In this document: positions 1-12,053 of the stretch, piece by piece
Numbering within the stretch: position 1 is the first letter of the stretch
Layout: every line of letters starts with the position of its first letter
Assembly (NCBI GenBank): GCA_949752795.1
Contig: OX457056.1
Location: 90,914,942-90,978,941, forward strand
Origin: Hyperoodon ampullatus
Lineage: Eukaryota; Chordata; Mammalia; Artiodactyla; Ziphiidae
Direction of reading: 5' to 3'
DNA: 64,000 bases
Position numbers and translations under genes: made by a program
Notes under the pieces: generated by a model
Told to the model about the DNA's origin: nothing
The model's database searches: none
What the model saw: only the letters and a program-made list of their open reading frames with translations

Positions 1-184
1 CACAGTAGCCTCAAGTTGGGGTAAGTCCCAAACAGCTTATCCATAGACACTGGTAAAAAAAAAAAATTATAGTACTTTCTTTTATTGAAATAATATTCCA
101 CGTTAGAGAGAAAGAGACAAATATATATGGGCTGATAATACAACAATCTCTCATTTACATTGTTAAAATAAAAATAGGGACAGA

Positions 185-375
185 GGGTCTTCCCTGGTGG
201 CGCAGTGGTTGGGAGTCTACCTGCCAATGCAGGGGACACGGGTTCGTGCCCCGGTCCGGGAGGATCCCACATGCCGTGGAGCGGCTAGGCCCGTGAGTCA
301 TGGCTGCTGAGCCTGCGCGCCTGGAACCTGTGCTCCGCGGCGGGAGAGGCCCGCATACAGAAAAAAAAAAAAAAG
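185..375 (+). mobile_element. CHR SINE, short type
   Basis: CHR head, tRNA-like body and A-tail are present, flanked by the exact duplication AATAGGGACAGA (173-184 and 376-387). It lacks the 16-base unit between two GAGAGGCC copies that other short-type elements have. Confidence 0.92.
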
Positions 376-799
376 AATAGGGACAGAAAAAATATACATA
401 TAAAAACTCCCATTTGTGTTTTTTTTCAAAAAAAATAAAGATGGAGGGTGCTACAGAGATTGATAAATAATAGAAATGAAAGATGGTATACTAAACACTA
501 TGGACAGTGATTATCTTGATCCAGAATGGAAGGAAGGGTCATTATTTTTATTACATAACCTTTAAAACTATTTCCACTTTTTATAATGTTATTATTTCAT
601 AATAATATAATAGATCAATAATGAATCTAAGGTGCACAATCCTTTATACTCTAATTTGATCCTTTAGTATCTATGTATAGAGTACCAACAGCAACATGTA
701 GCTTCCAGGGAAAGCAAAAGAATTTACTGAAAAGATTTTCGCAGCATAACAATGATACTGAAATATTTCAATAATTTGCAACTAAAGATGGCAATCTCT

Positions 800-1050
800 C
801 CTAAACAATCCCTGTCCTTGTAGAGCTAAAAGTCTAATGACAGAGCAAAGAAAATATATATTATCTTAGACAGACTTCATAGGATAGGAAGTTGCAATGG
901 AGGTGAAGATTTTAGAATGACCACTGAGAAGATGACATTTAAGTCACAATCAGAGGGAAGTGAGTAAGCTTGCCATGCAGAGTGAAGGAAAGATAATCCA
1001 GTCAGTACCTTGGAACTCCCCAAAGGCTCAGGAACTGGAGAATTTCAGTA
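800..1050 (+). repeat. Ancient mammalian repeat, family unresolved
   Basis: CCCTGTCCTTGTAGAGCTAAAAGTCTAATGACAG and CCACTGAGAAGATGACATTTAAG match a widespread old mammalian interspersed repeat. I recognise the consensus but cannot name it reliably. Related pieces are at 3090-4340, 26095-26700, 35545-36310, 39810-39900, 40420-40640, 43505-43640, 51205-51300 and 56103-56215. Confidence 0.55.
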
Positions 1051-2801
1051 CTATGCAAGTGTGGGTGAAGGTGAAGTTAAAAATAAGAGGACTGGTTGAA
1101 CGATAGTTTAGGAAACCCTCCCTCCCATTCCCTTCACCCACCCTACTTAGCAGGTTGGCTCTCCCTCCAACCTACCCACAGAGGAACTGCCCTTCTTACG
1201 AAAGGGCAAAACAGAGATGTCGATTGGGGGATACTACAGTTGAAGACAAGGTACCACACTGAAGACAGGGAACTTAAGTAAAAAGGTATATACTAAATAT
1301 CAAAACCCCCAGTTATCTTCTGTCTCTACATCACCAGAATGCTAGCAGCCAAGTCTAAACCCTCCCATTTGGGCTACTGAAGGACTCCTCCAAGGGACTC
1401 TGACTAGCTTCCAACAAAAGATCTGACATTGATGGTTCAGATGATTACACAGTAAAGACCACAGTCAAAAAGGCCCCTCCATGTACAGAGCTTCCAATCA
1501 GCTGTTTAGTGCCTCAATCATAATAAATAACATATAATATGTTATAATAAGCATGTGAGGAGAAGGGGAAACTAACAGAAAAATGCAGTTTGGAGGAAAT
1601 AAGAGATCAGAAACTCTTTAAAATACATATTTAATATTATTAAAAAAAAAAACAGTGGACAGTGCAGAGTTGTAAAAATGCTGGGCCTAAACCAAATACA
1701 TACAGTCTAAATCAGCAGGTGACTGGTTAAAGCCCTTTTTCCTCTCTTCTTTTCTGGTCGCTGGCAATCTAAAACAGTAACAGATAAGCTTGGATGTGTC
1801 TGGATCATTACCCATGATTGATCTACCTCCTTTTAGGAAGAAAGAAACCTACCTAAGGTATCTGATTGCATAGTTTGCAAGCTGCAATTTTAATCAATGG
1901 TTGCCTTTCCTTCTTGAATCTTCCTTCTAAGATAAAAATGAAATTGTGGCTAAAGTCAAGCTCAGCTAATCTTCGAATCTTTTGCCTTACTTAACCTCCT
2001 TTTATTGTGGCTTCTAATGTAAGAATGAAAAGGCCAGTTCTCTCATTTTAGTGATTGATTAAATTCTTTTAGCAAAAGCCATTCACATTTGTGCTTCTAA
2101 GTTTTCATGTAACCTACTGTCCATCTGACCATGAGAAATGCTAGCCTCCTTTTATGTAACAACTCGTGGATGCTGTTTTCTTTAAAGAGACCCCATGAAA
2201 GTTTCATTCAAGAACGCAAGAGACTCATCTTGAATGGCTGTTTATTACTGGAAAGGGTACAAATAAATTTCAATATAAATGAGATCACAATAAACGCATT
2301 TGAAGCTATAATAAAAACCTCATGATAATGTTAGATTAAATGTATTTTCATTATCTAATCTTGAGGCTGGGTAGACGATACACCATCTACTCAGACTTGG
2401 ACATAAATGAAACAAAGCTGGCACAGATCTGATTCAGACAAGAAGAAATTATGCCGGTATATAGGAGTGAGGCGGGTAAAATCTGTAAAATATGATGGGG
2501 ATTTTCTCAGCCAGTGTTTGTCCTTGGCTGCTGTCGTCTACAACACTGGGGGTTTTCCTGGTGTGTCAGGAGGAGTAAGCAGGGATGCCTCTTCTCTCTT
2601 AAGTGTGATGATGGGGTGGAAACACCTATTTTCTAATGGAATCCTCACCACTACTCACCAAAACTTAATAATCTCATTTTATATTACACAGCAGATGTTT
2701 CTGAAATTAACTGGTAAATGAATGAATAAAATATAGTCAACATCAGACTATTCTGAAAGAACTATCAGAAGCTCTGGCTAACACAAGGATACTATGCTTT
2801 G

Positions 2802-3015
2802 GGGCTTCCCTGATGGCGCAGTGGTTGAGAGTCCGCCTGCCGATGCAGGGGACACGGGTTCGTGCCCCGGTCCGGGAGGATCCCACATGCCGTGGAGCGG
2901 CTGGGCCCGTGAGCCATGGCCACTGAGCCTGCGCGTCTGGAGCCTGTGCTCCGCAGCGGGAGAGGCCACAACAGTGAGAGGCCCGCGTACTGAAAAAAAA
3001 AAAAAAAAAAAAAAA
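2802..3015 (+). mobile_element. CHR SINE, short type, with exact 17-base duplication
   Basis: This is a full-length short-type element with a long A-tail, flanked by AAGGATACTATGCTTTG at 2785-2801 and 3016-3032. The perfect duplication suggests a recent insertion. Confidence 0.95.
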
Positions 3016-3396
3016 AAGGATACTATGCTTTGTTAGAAGAAAAAGGGCACAGGCCACAGCAATGTTCTTAAGGCTACATTCAATTTAAAATACAAACTAA
3101 GCACCTATCACCAAGGGCTTTTTACTTTTACTAAGCACCTACCACCAAGGGCAGTGCTGCAGGTACAGAGGAAAGAGAGACCTGGTTCCTGGTATCAAGT
3201 AGCTCACATCAGAAAAGATAAACATGTAAGCAATTAACCATAATATGACAATGTCAGAATCGAGGAGTATGAACAAATTATTATGGTAAAACAAAGATTC
3301 ATTTAGTTTGGGGAAGGATCACTATGTTAGAGGGAACATGTGGGAAGTTGGAAGAATGAATAGAGGTTTAAAAACAGAGGAATTAAAAGCATTTTA

Positions 3397-3738
3397 AGAC
3401 TTTCCTGGTGGCGCAGTGGTTAAGAATCTGCCTGCCAATGCAGGAGACACAGGTTCGAGCTGTGGTCCGGGAAGATCCCACATGCCGCGGAGCAACTAAG
3501 CCCGTGTGCCACGATTACTGAGCCTGTGCTCTAGAGCCCACGGGCCACAACTACTGAAACCCATGCACCTACAGCCCTTGCTCCGCAACAAGAGAAGCCA
3601 CTGCAATGAGAAGCCCGCGCACCACAAAGAAGAGTAGCCCCCGCTCACCACACCTAGAGAAAGCCCACGTGCAGCAACGAGGACCCAACGCAGCCAAAAA
3701 TAAATAAATAAACGACATAAAAATGACACTTTGAACAA
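3397..3738 (+). mobile_element. CHR SINE, long type
   Basis: A CHR head is followed by the longer 3' body (AGAGAAAGCCCACGTG, GACCCAACGCAGCC) and an AATA-repeat tail. The duplication AAAAGCATTTTA is at 3385-3396 and 3739-3750. Confidence 0.93.
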
Positions 3739-3803
3739 AAAAGCATTTTAGATTGAGAGAAAAATAAAAAATACATCAGAACAACAGAATATATAGATGA
3801 TAC

Positions 3804-4010
3804 TTTTTTTTTTTTTTTGCGGTACACAGGCCTCTCACTGTTATGGCCTCTCCCATTGTGGAGCACAGGTTCTGGACACGCAAGCTCAGCGGCCATGGCT
3901 CACGGGCCCAGCCGCTCCGCGGCATGTGGGATCTTCCCGGACCGGGGCACGAACCCGCGTCCCCTGCATCGGCAGGCGGACTCTCAACCACTGAGCCACC
4001 AGGGAAGCCC
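3804..4010 (-). mobile_element. CHR SINE, short type, antisense
   Basis: A T-run (the A-tail in reverse) is followed by the reverse complement of the short CHR body, ending GCCACCAGGGAAGCCC. GATGATACTTTT on the left and GAGGATACTTTT on the right form a probable duplication. It faces the element at 3397-3738 in inverted orientation. Confidence 0.9.
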
Positions 4011-4517
4011 TAGAGGATACTTTTAAGTGTCACAGCACACATCAGGATGGGAGAATCATGAGACATTACAAAAACTGTAATGAGACTGTGAAGAGGCTGA
4101 AATGACTCACCAAGAACTTGAATTTAATCCATAGCAATGAAAAGGAAGCAAGATTTCTAAAGCAGAAAGGCAATAATATTTGTATTTTAGATGAGGAAAA
4201 GTCTGGTGAGAACAAGGAAAATGGAAAGGAGATGGACCACTTCTTGACTGCTTAGAAGGCTAATGCAATGGCCTAATATGACAGAACCTGGCCCTGAGCT
4301 AGGACAGTAACAATGGCATTGGGAGAAAAAGGAAGGAGAAAGATGTAAAATCACCATATTATAGACTCATTCAAATTAGATAATTTCACTCGTATTTTCT
4401 TTTAACTATTTTACTCTGAAGACTTTCACATTTCAAAATTAAAATTCCTTTAAGAATATAAAATATTTCAGAGCTCTTAGGACCATAGCACATGGTGCTG
4501 TTTAAAAATATTTTATA

Positions 4518-4717
4518 GGGTTTCCCTGGTGGCGCAGTGGTTGGGAGTCCGCCTGCCGATGCAGGGGATACGGGTTCGTGCCCCGGTGTGGGAGGATCCC
4601 ACATGCCGCGGAGCGGCTGGGCCTGTGAGCCGTGGCCGCTCGGCCTGCGCGTCCGGAGCCTGTGCTCCGCAACGGGAGAGGCCACAACAGTGAGAGGCCC
4701 GTGTACCACAAAAAAAC
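4518..4717 (+). mobile_element. CHR SINE, short type
   Basis: CHR head (GGGTTTCCCTGGTGGCGCAG), complete short-type body and an A-rich tail are present. The flanking duplication is unclear because both sides are TTTATA-rich. Confidence 0.92.
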
Positions 4718-4837
4718 AAAAATTTATAAAATAGGTAAAAGTTTTAAAAATGTGCTGTGTAAGTTGCAAATTGCTGAAACCAGCTGATTGCTGAGGGTTC
4801 ATTATACTATAATCTCTACTTTTATCTAAGTTTAAAA

Positions 4838-5121
4838 ATTTTAATAAACATTTTTTCAGGCTTATTGAGATATAAGTAATAAATAAAGGTGTAATATATT
4901 TAAAGTATACAATGCGATATATACATATATACTGTGAAAGGATTCCCAACTTCAAGTTAATTAAAACATCCAGCACCTCACATATTCACTTTTTTCTTTT
5001 TCTTTTTCTTTTTTTTGGTGAGAACACTTAAGTTCTACTTTCTTGGCAAATTTCAGTTATACAATATAGTATTATCAACCATAGTCACCACGCTCCATAA
5101 ACTTTTTTTAATGTATTTTTT
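4838..5121 (-). mobile_element. Antisense L1 3' end
   Basis: CTTATTGAGATATAAGTAAT, TTTAAAGTATACAATGCGATAT and GGTGAGAACACTTAAGTTCTACT are the reverse of an L1 3' UTR. A SINE is inserted at its right edge. Confidence 0.75.
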
Positions 5122-5135
5122 AAAAAGTGGTTCCC

Positions 5136-5351
5136 GGGCTTCCCTGGTGGCGCAGTGGTTGAGAGTCCACCTGCCGATGCAGGGGACGTGGGTTCGTGCC
5201 CCGGTCCGGGAAGATCCCACATGCCGCGGAGCGGCTGGGCCTGTGAGCCATGGCCACTGAGCCTGCGCGTCCGGAGCCTGTGCTCCACAACGGGAGAGGC
5301 CACAACAGTGAGAGGCCCGCATACCGCAAAAAATAAAAAAAAAAAATTAAA
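5136..5351 (+). mobile_element. CHR SINE, short type, in an antisense L1
   Basis: This complete element has the exact duplication AAAAAGTGGTTCCC at 5122-5135 and 5352-5365. It lies at the right edge of an antisense L1 3' end. Confidence 0.95.
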
Positions 5352-5929
5352 AAAAAGTGGTTCCCTTTCTGACTGTACATTATTTAAGTAGGCTAGTGTA
5401 GCGATCTATCATGTAATTCATAGACCATAGATGAAGAAAATAACATTTTATAAAGTACATTTCTAATCAAGCCTTATAATCACTAATTCATATCTATAGA
5501 CTCTTGTAATCCCAATTTCTAAAACACTTTTATATTATATACATGCTGTAAAATATATATACATTGGTATAAAAACATTAATTTGATATGCAGAAAGTAA
5601 TCGTGGAATGATTTAAATTGAATATAGTGAGATGAACAGCTTTAAAATATACATTTTGGTTAATGATCTTTTACTTATTATTATTTATTAAACCTCAAAT
5701 ACATTATTTCATAGATGCTTTCTTCAGAGTAGTTTCCTCTATTTAATGATCAGAAAGAAACTCAAGGCATGCATGTACCCACACACATACCATCATATTA
5801 TGAGTAATGTTAAGTCCTACTTCACTAAGAAAATTAAGAACCTATAATACTTCCTCAACTTCCCTTCTTTCTTAGGTCATCATTATTCTCTTTTCTGTTC
5901 CTTTCCTCCCTTCCTTCTGAGGAAGGACA

Positions 5930-6080
5930 GCAGATTGAGTTAAGCCTAACTCTTCACTCTGCTGCTTATTGGCTTTGGACTTCAGACAAGTAACAGACCC
6001 TCTGAGTCTCAAAGTGACAGTGAAGCCCTATCGCTAATCCAGTTGTGTAAGGAATAAATAAATTTTAGCTATTACATCCT
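5930..6080 (+). mobile_element. MIR SINE remnant
   Basis: CTCTGCTGCTTATTGGCTTTGGACTTCAGACAAGTAACAG and CCCTCTGAGTCTCAAAGTG fit the MIR core (cell-type phrase order of GCTGTGTGACCTTGGGCAAG and CTCAGTTTCC). Confidence 0.65.
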
Positions 6081-6104
6081 CTACCTCCATCTTCATTATC
6101 ATCA

Positions 6105-6830
6105 CCGTACTTCTAACCTACCAGCGTGATCTTGATACATCACATATCCATTCCGTTCAAACCCAAAGAGTTGCTTCCTAAAGTTACACCATCCTGCTAA
6201 AACTGCTCTCAGGCTGTTTAATTTCCAAGTCTAATACGCTCTTCCTCAGTGCTCACTGTGCCCTGCCTCTCTATATTCTTTGACAATAATAATGCTATTC
6301 TATACTCTCTTCCCTTGATATTATCATGTGCTCTTTTAGCTTTAATTATCACCCTCATGTAGATGATGCCAAAATCTATATTTCTTTTGAGTTCCCAAAA
6401 GGAATCTCCAGCTACCAATCAAATAGTTCCACATGGTTTAGATCGCTAGTAGCTCAAGCTTAACATACACAAAGGAAAAATTATCTTAATCACCTTTACT
6501 ACCCCAATAATACTCCTGTTTTCTTTACCTAAGTAAATACACTACCATCTTTTCTAACACTTCAAAAAATCTTTAACCCTTCATTCTCACTCAAAACACC
6601 TACTCCTATTTAATTATGTGTCAAGTTCTACTGATTCTGCTTCTGTTGTTTATCTCACTTTTTTCTGCAACCACTTCTCCACTGTTAATGCCCTAGTTCC
6701 AAGGCTCTTTTCATTCCAGCCTGAATTATATACAATAACTAAACAGTCTCTGCCTTTCATCTATTCTCCCTCTTACTGCCCAACCACTGCATTATCTATC
6801 ATAAAAGCCACCACAATTCATTAGAATCCA
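6105..6830 (+). repeat. Ancient LINE-like fragment
   Basis: GTGATCTTGATACATCACATATCC, ACACCATCCTGCTAAAACTGCTC and GTTAATGCCCTAGTTCCAAGG resemble an old pyrimidine-rich LINE-derived repeat; its later part resembles the one at 23770-24135. Decayed, with no coding potential. Confidence 0.4.
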
Positions 6831-7147
6831 ACCCAGACATTTGTTTTTGGTCTTTTTCTTCCTTCTTCATCACCATAAGCTCGACTCACACAGAGCTCCT
6901 CACATTCTTTAAGTATCCTCGTGTACTGTAAGTTCAAAGCTGTTTACGTGTTCATTATAAGTCTGGCTACTGTCACATCATTAACTCACAGAATGTTTTA
7001 GGTTTTCTCTTATGTTTCATCTGTCTCAACAATTCCCATTGGTGAAATCCATTTTTGTTCTTTGGTGACCTGCAGTAACTTATCAAAGTGGGTTCTAGAG
7101 TCATTACAGCTTTTTAGATCATCACTTTACTACTGGCCTATCCCTTA

Positions 7148-7615
7148 ATTTTTTTTTAAAACTTTATTTTTGAGAGCAGTTTTAGGTTCACAGTGAAACT
7201 GAGTGGAAGGATAGACTTCCCATATTCCCCTGTGCCCTTACACGCATAGCCCCCGCCATTATCAACATTCTGTGCCACAGGGGTGCATTTGTTATAATAG
7301 ATGAACCTACACTGACACAGCCTAATCATCCAAAGTCTATAGATTGCACTACAGTTCACAACGGGTGTTGTATATTCTGTGGGTTTGGACAAATGTATAA
7401 TGACATGTATCCACCATTATAATATCATACAGAATATATTCATTGCCCTAAAAATCCTCTGTGTCTGCCTATTCATCCCACCCCTACCCCTGCCCAATCC
7501 CTGGCAACCACTGATCTTTTACTGTCTCCACAGCTTTGCCTTTTCTAGAATGTCATATAGTTGGAATTATACAGTATGTACCCTTTTCAGATTGGCTTCC
7601 TTTAATATTTTTTCA
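7148..7615 (-). mobile_element. Antisense L1 3' end beside the FRYL exon
   Basis: TTTTGAGAGCAGTTTTAGGT, ATTATCAACATTCTG, TGGACAAATGTATAATGACATG and TTGCCTTTTCTAGAATGTCA are the reverse of an L1 3' UTR. It ends only about 85 bases from the exon's splice donor. The same L1 type occurs at 20248-20850 and, in sense, at 12900-13300. Confidence 0.88.
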
Positions 7616-7683
7616 AGTATATTATTTTCTTTGGAAAATTTGTAATATAATGGTTAATGCAAGTCAAGAAAATATTGGATTTA

Positions 7684-7932
<249 letters not shown>

Positions 7933-8029
7933 TTAATAATCAACTCAATTAGGCCAACCAAAACCACCCTATTTAATATGTATCCTCCCCCTAAGCCCCA
8001 TCCAGATCTACCAATCTGTATTACCAGAC

Positions 8030-8262
8030 TCTATTTTTGTCTATTACACTTGTCACCTTCTAACATACTGCCCAATGTAACTAAAATTTAGTTATATATT
8101 ACGTTTACTATGTACTATTTTTCTCCATACCCTACAGTTGTAAATGCTATAAGAACAAAGACCTCTTCTGTCTTTTTTGTTCACTGATGAATCCCAAGAG
8201 CCTAGAACAATGCCTGGTATATATACTAAGTATACAATAAATATGTATTGAATGAACAAATG
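8030..8262 (+). mobile_element. L2 LINE 3' end
   Basis: CCCAAGAGCCTAGAACAATGCCTGGTA and ATAAATATGTATTGAATGAACAAATGAA are the L2 3' terminus. Confidence 0.85.
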
Positions 8263-8424
8263 AATTCTAAGCAAAGTTATGTGCAATGAAGGAAATAAAA
8301 CATGACTCATAGGACTTTTCTTTGTATCATTCAAAGGAGAGATAGAGATGATATCAACTGTGCCTGGCAAAGAGTGCTTTGCATCAAGTGTGGCACAAAA
8401 AGAGCACACACCACTGCTTGCTGT

Positions 8425-8680
8425 TTATCTTCACCTGTTCTGTTCTCTTGACTGCCTGGGCAGTCTACCTGGCTTTTATCTACAGTTTATCCAGTCACCT
8501 CGATCTTCCAGGCTGTTGCATAATATAGACCCTCCCATTCTCTAACCTCAGCTTGTGACATCCCTTTGGCCTGGAATATTCACGGAGAACCTGCAAGAAT
8601 GTACTTCTCTCCCTCAAGCTTATCTCTAGATACTACCCTTTCAATATGCCACCCTATAAATAACTCCCTCCTTGAAACAG
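8425..8680 (+). mobile_element. L2 LINE fragment
   Basis: CATCCCTTTGGCCTGGAATATTC and CTCCCTCAAGCTTATC match the L2 3' region upstream of its terminus. It is a separate copy, because the 3' end at 8030-8262 lies before it. Confidence 0.55.
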
Positions 8681-8992
8681 GAAGCAGAACACAATTTTTG
8701 AAACACTGAATTTCTGCTTATGTGTATGTGTGTATATAACCACAGGACAATAAATTTAATCTAAATAAATACACTCTCAACTTATAAAGAATTGTTCTGT
8801 CAACTAAAAAAAAAAAAAAAAAAAATACCCTACTCTACCAAACATAGTATGTGTCAATATATCTAAAGGTGACTGTGATAACACCCAAAGAAAATTCTAG
8901 AAAGCAATATGAAGTCAGGTTATGGCAGTCACTTCAGAAAAAATAATTTGAAAATTTAAGAAAAATAAATATTTTTGAAAAACTGAACTTCC

Positions 8993-9117
8993 GGGAGTTC
9001 CCTGGCAGTCTGGTGGTTAGGACTCCACGCTTTCACACCTGAGGGTTCGGGTTCAATCCCTGGTCGGGGAGCTAAGACCCCACAAGCTGTGTGGTGCAGC
9101 CAGGGGGAAAAAAAAAG
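8993..9117 (+). mobile_element. tRNA-Glu-type short SINE
   Basis: This 125-base element closely resembles tRNA-Glu: an A-box-like TGGTGGTTAGGACTCC and a B-box GGTTCAATCCC, ending GTGGTGCAGCCAGGGGG plus A-tail. The duplication ACTGAACTTCC is at 8982-8992 and 9118-9128. It differs from the other CHR copies by its short 3' body. It is not a tRNA gene, because it is a retroinserted element without an intact acceptor stem. Confidence 0.88.
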
Positions 9118-10214
9118 ACTGAACTTCCCAATACCAAAGAATGGCTTACTTTCATGTCCTATTCATTATCTTTGTTTACTTACTTATTTTTTATAGAATA
9201 GAATATTTTCCTCCAAGGTTAAGATTAGAAATTAGTCATACATAATGGCTTAATATTTAAAATAATAATCTAAAGAATGTTATAAACTGTTAATATTGCA
9301 TCTAAAATAAATATCTTTGTATCACATAAAATTAAAATATAATATGTAATGTATTCTAGAACTAAAATTATATAACAATTCAAAACAAAAATTCACAGTC
9401 CTTTGAACACAGTGCACACTATTTATTTTAAACAATGACTTGTTTGTTTACTCTGTTTCATGATCCAACACTGTGTATTATAAAGGAGAGAATGTGTTAA
9501 CAAATGTCATTGTGGGGAAAGGAGATCTTAAATTTTAAAAATTTATTCTGAGTCATTAAGAATATTCTATATTTTATATCCACACATGTTGAATAACTCT
9601 TGGGAATCATAAAATAGTGAAAAAGCCTACCCAGATAGTTTCTAGAATTTTAATTTACATTTTAGAAATAAAAATGAAGATGAAACACTTTTAAGATTTT
9701 GACTTATGGTAGTAGATACAAAATATATCTTTTAATTAAGATTCATAAGAGAGTTACAAAGTTTCTTTGGCTTTAACTTTACAATAAACGTTTTAAACAA
9801 GAAGCTATGATAGACTTTAGCACTTGAATTCTAAACTTTGATGAAGTATAATCTTAATAACATTGTAACCTTTAAAGTTTCCTCAAAAAGAAAAAACTTT
9901 AGTTAAAATGACCTCTCAAAAACTCACCCTTACTCTCTTCTACTTCCTAAAAAATCATAAACATAAATAAAGCATAAACAAATATTCCTACGTATCATAA
10001 TTGCATATTTCAAGAAATTTGCCCATACAGACAAAAGTTTTAGGGAAACTAGTATTTATCTTCCAGATAAAGGTTTATCTTCCAAAGACGTGCATTATCT
10101 TCCAAAATAAAAATACTTCAATTTTTTAAAAAATCAAATTTTAATGAAAATTACTTATTAAGAGTTAATCACTTTAACCTCCATCCACAAAGTTCTAATG
10201 AAATCAGTTAGAAA

Positions 10215-10400
10215 AAGACCCACACCCCCAAACTGAAAACTGGACAAAGGACATGAAGAAACAAGCTACAAAAGATATAATAGAAGAAGCCAGTAACCAT
10301 GAAAATAATATTTAACCTCACTAATATTTTAAAAATAAATAAAAATTAAATAATACTTTTCATTTATCAAAGTGGTTTCCCCCAATTGTGTATTTCACTA
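10215..10400 (+). mobile_element. Ancient L1 remnant
   Basis: AACTGGACAAAGGACATGAAGAA and CCATGAAAATAATATTTAACCTCACTAA resemble the L1 ORF2 3' region. Short and decayed. Confidence 0.5.
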
Positions 10401-11558
10401 TAACGTTCAGCTTTGGTGAAGATATGTGAATATTTCTCATATTCTGCTAATAGTTAGGAAAAAGGGATGGTCACTCTAAGCAGGGTAAGAAGGCTAGTTT
10501 ACACATAACTAGATCAACCTGATGTCACCAGACTGCTTGAGTTAAATATTTTATGAGGTTAAACAATCCTATTTCCTTACATGCTATTAAAATTGTTTGA
10601 AAATTTTATATAAGCCTACAGGAGAATAAAGACGTAATGTTAGAGTGTAACTCTTAACACAATTCAGGCATTGAATTACAAGTTGTAAAAACCCAATGTC
10701 AGATTAAACATCCTTGGAATATAAATCTATAAAACTCTGATAATAATAAGAATAAAGCAAGACCCGAATATTTAACATTTAAAATTAGATAAAATATAAA
10801 AATTAGCCTAGCATGTATACTCTTTCTCTTAGATAAGGTGCAAATAAAACATAAATACAGTTATTTTTAGACAGCTAACTCTCTATATAGCACTGTTCTT
10901 AGCATGTTTCATTTAAAAATTACCTTTTTCATGCTCATAAGACTCCTATACCTTTATAAGATAAATTGAACTTCAGTGAAGGAGAACAGACAAGGGAGAA
11001 GAGACACAAAAACCCTAAGCTGATACATGTTTGGTTTCATTACTTTACAGCAGCGGTTCTCGGTGTTTTCTAGCTCCATTATATTCTTATGCACAACACT
11101 AAACAGTAACATCCCCCAAAATGCACAGTGACTCAATGACTGAGGTGTTTTAGATAAGGATGAGTAGGGGTGGGTGGATGTAGTTTTAAAAAGACCCCAG
11201 TGGAGTCTATGAAAGCTGCCTGTAGTACCCTCACCCCCCAAAACAGGTCTTTAGGGATAAAAAATTACTACTCTGTGGTCATAATCTTATATATACATGC
11301 ATATTACACACATATTTATGAAGAGATTTATATAATACAGAAAAGTAACAAAATACCACACAATTGCTTACTTATAATTATTTACTTATATTGGTTAGTA
11401 GTAAACATGTTGATGACAACCTAAGAAAGAAAAGGTATAAGGTAAATGGTCTTTGAACAAGACCAAAAGTCAAAAATATCTCTTATTTTAAAAGGCAAAA
11501 GCAAAATTCTTAGTTTAAAAAGCAAGCCTACACCTTTTACAAAAACTAACTCAAAATG

Positions 11559-11626
11559 GATCATAGATCATAGATCTATGATCATAGATCATAGATCTAT
11601 GATCATAGATCATAGATCATAGATCG
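11559..11626 (+). repeat. GATCATA heptamer minisatellite
   Basis: Nine tandem heptamers in the order GATCATA, GATCATA, GATCTAT, three times over with the last one GATCATA, then GATCG. The third heptamer is the inverted form, giving a 21-base higher-order unit. It grew from the single GGATCATAGA of the L1 consensus. Confidence 0.92.
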
Positions 11627-12053
11627 AAATGTAAAATGCAAAACTATAAAATTCCCAGACTATAAGAAGGAGAAAATCTAACAGTTCTTGGGTTTAGCTA
11701 TGACTTTATTAGATACAACACTAAAATCACAACCCATGAAAGAAAAATTGATAAACTGAGCTGTATTAAAATTACTAAATTCAGCTCTGCAAAAGATACT
11801 GTTAAGAGAATGAAAAGACACAGACTGGGAGAAAACCTTTGCAAAACACGTATCCAGTAAACTGTTATCCAAAATATATAACAATTCTTAAAATGCAATT
11901 AGAAGATAAACAATCCAATTAAAAAATGGGCAAAACATCTGAATAGACCCCTCACCAAAGAAGACATACAGATGACAAGTAAGCATATGAAAAGATGTTC
12001 CACATCATACGTCTTCAGAGAAATGCAAATTAAGACAACAATGAGATACCACC

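Larger units (their letters stand above)
3090..4340 (+). repeat. Ancient repeat interrupted by two SINEs
   Basis: GCACCTACCACCAAGGGCAGTGCTG and GTATCAAGTAGCTCACATCAG begin the element; AATTTAATCCATAGCAATGA and CTAATGCAATGGCCTAATATG continue it after the SINEs at 3397-3738 and 3804-4010. Same family as at 800-1050. Confidence 0.5.

Noticed and set aside
3496..3738. Open frames inside SINEs (repeated peptides such as MVESPPADAGDTGSCPGPG and GLSLLWPLPLRSTGSG)
   Set aside because: Dozens of near-identical open frames on both strands fall exactly within CHR SINEs, whose GC-rich body lacks stops by chance. They are not genes.
4386..4976. Minus-strand open frame of 196 codons
   Set aside because: It spans an antisense L1 end, a SINE and AT-rich intron; it is a composite of repeats.
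9005..9075. Possible tRNA-Glu gene
   Set aside because: It has tRNA-like boxes but is flanked by a target-site duplication and an A-tail and lacks an intact acceptor stem, so it is a SINE.
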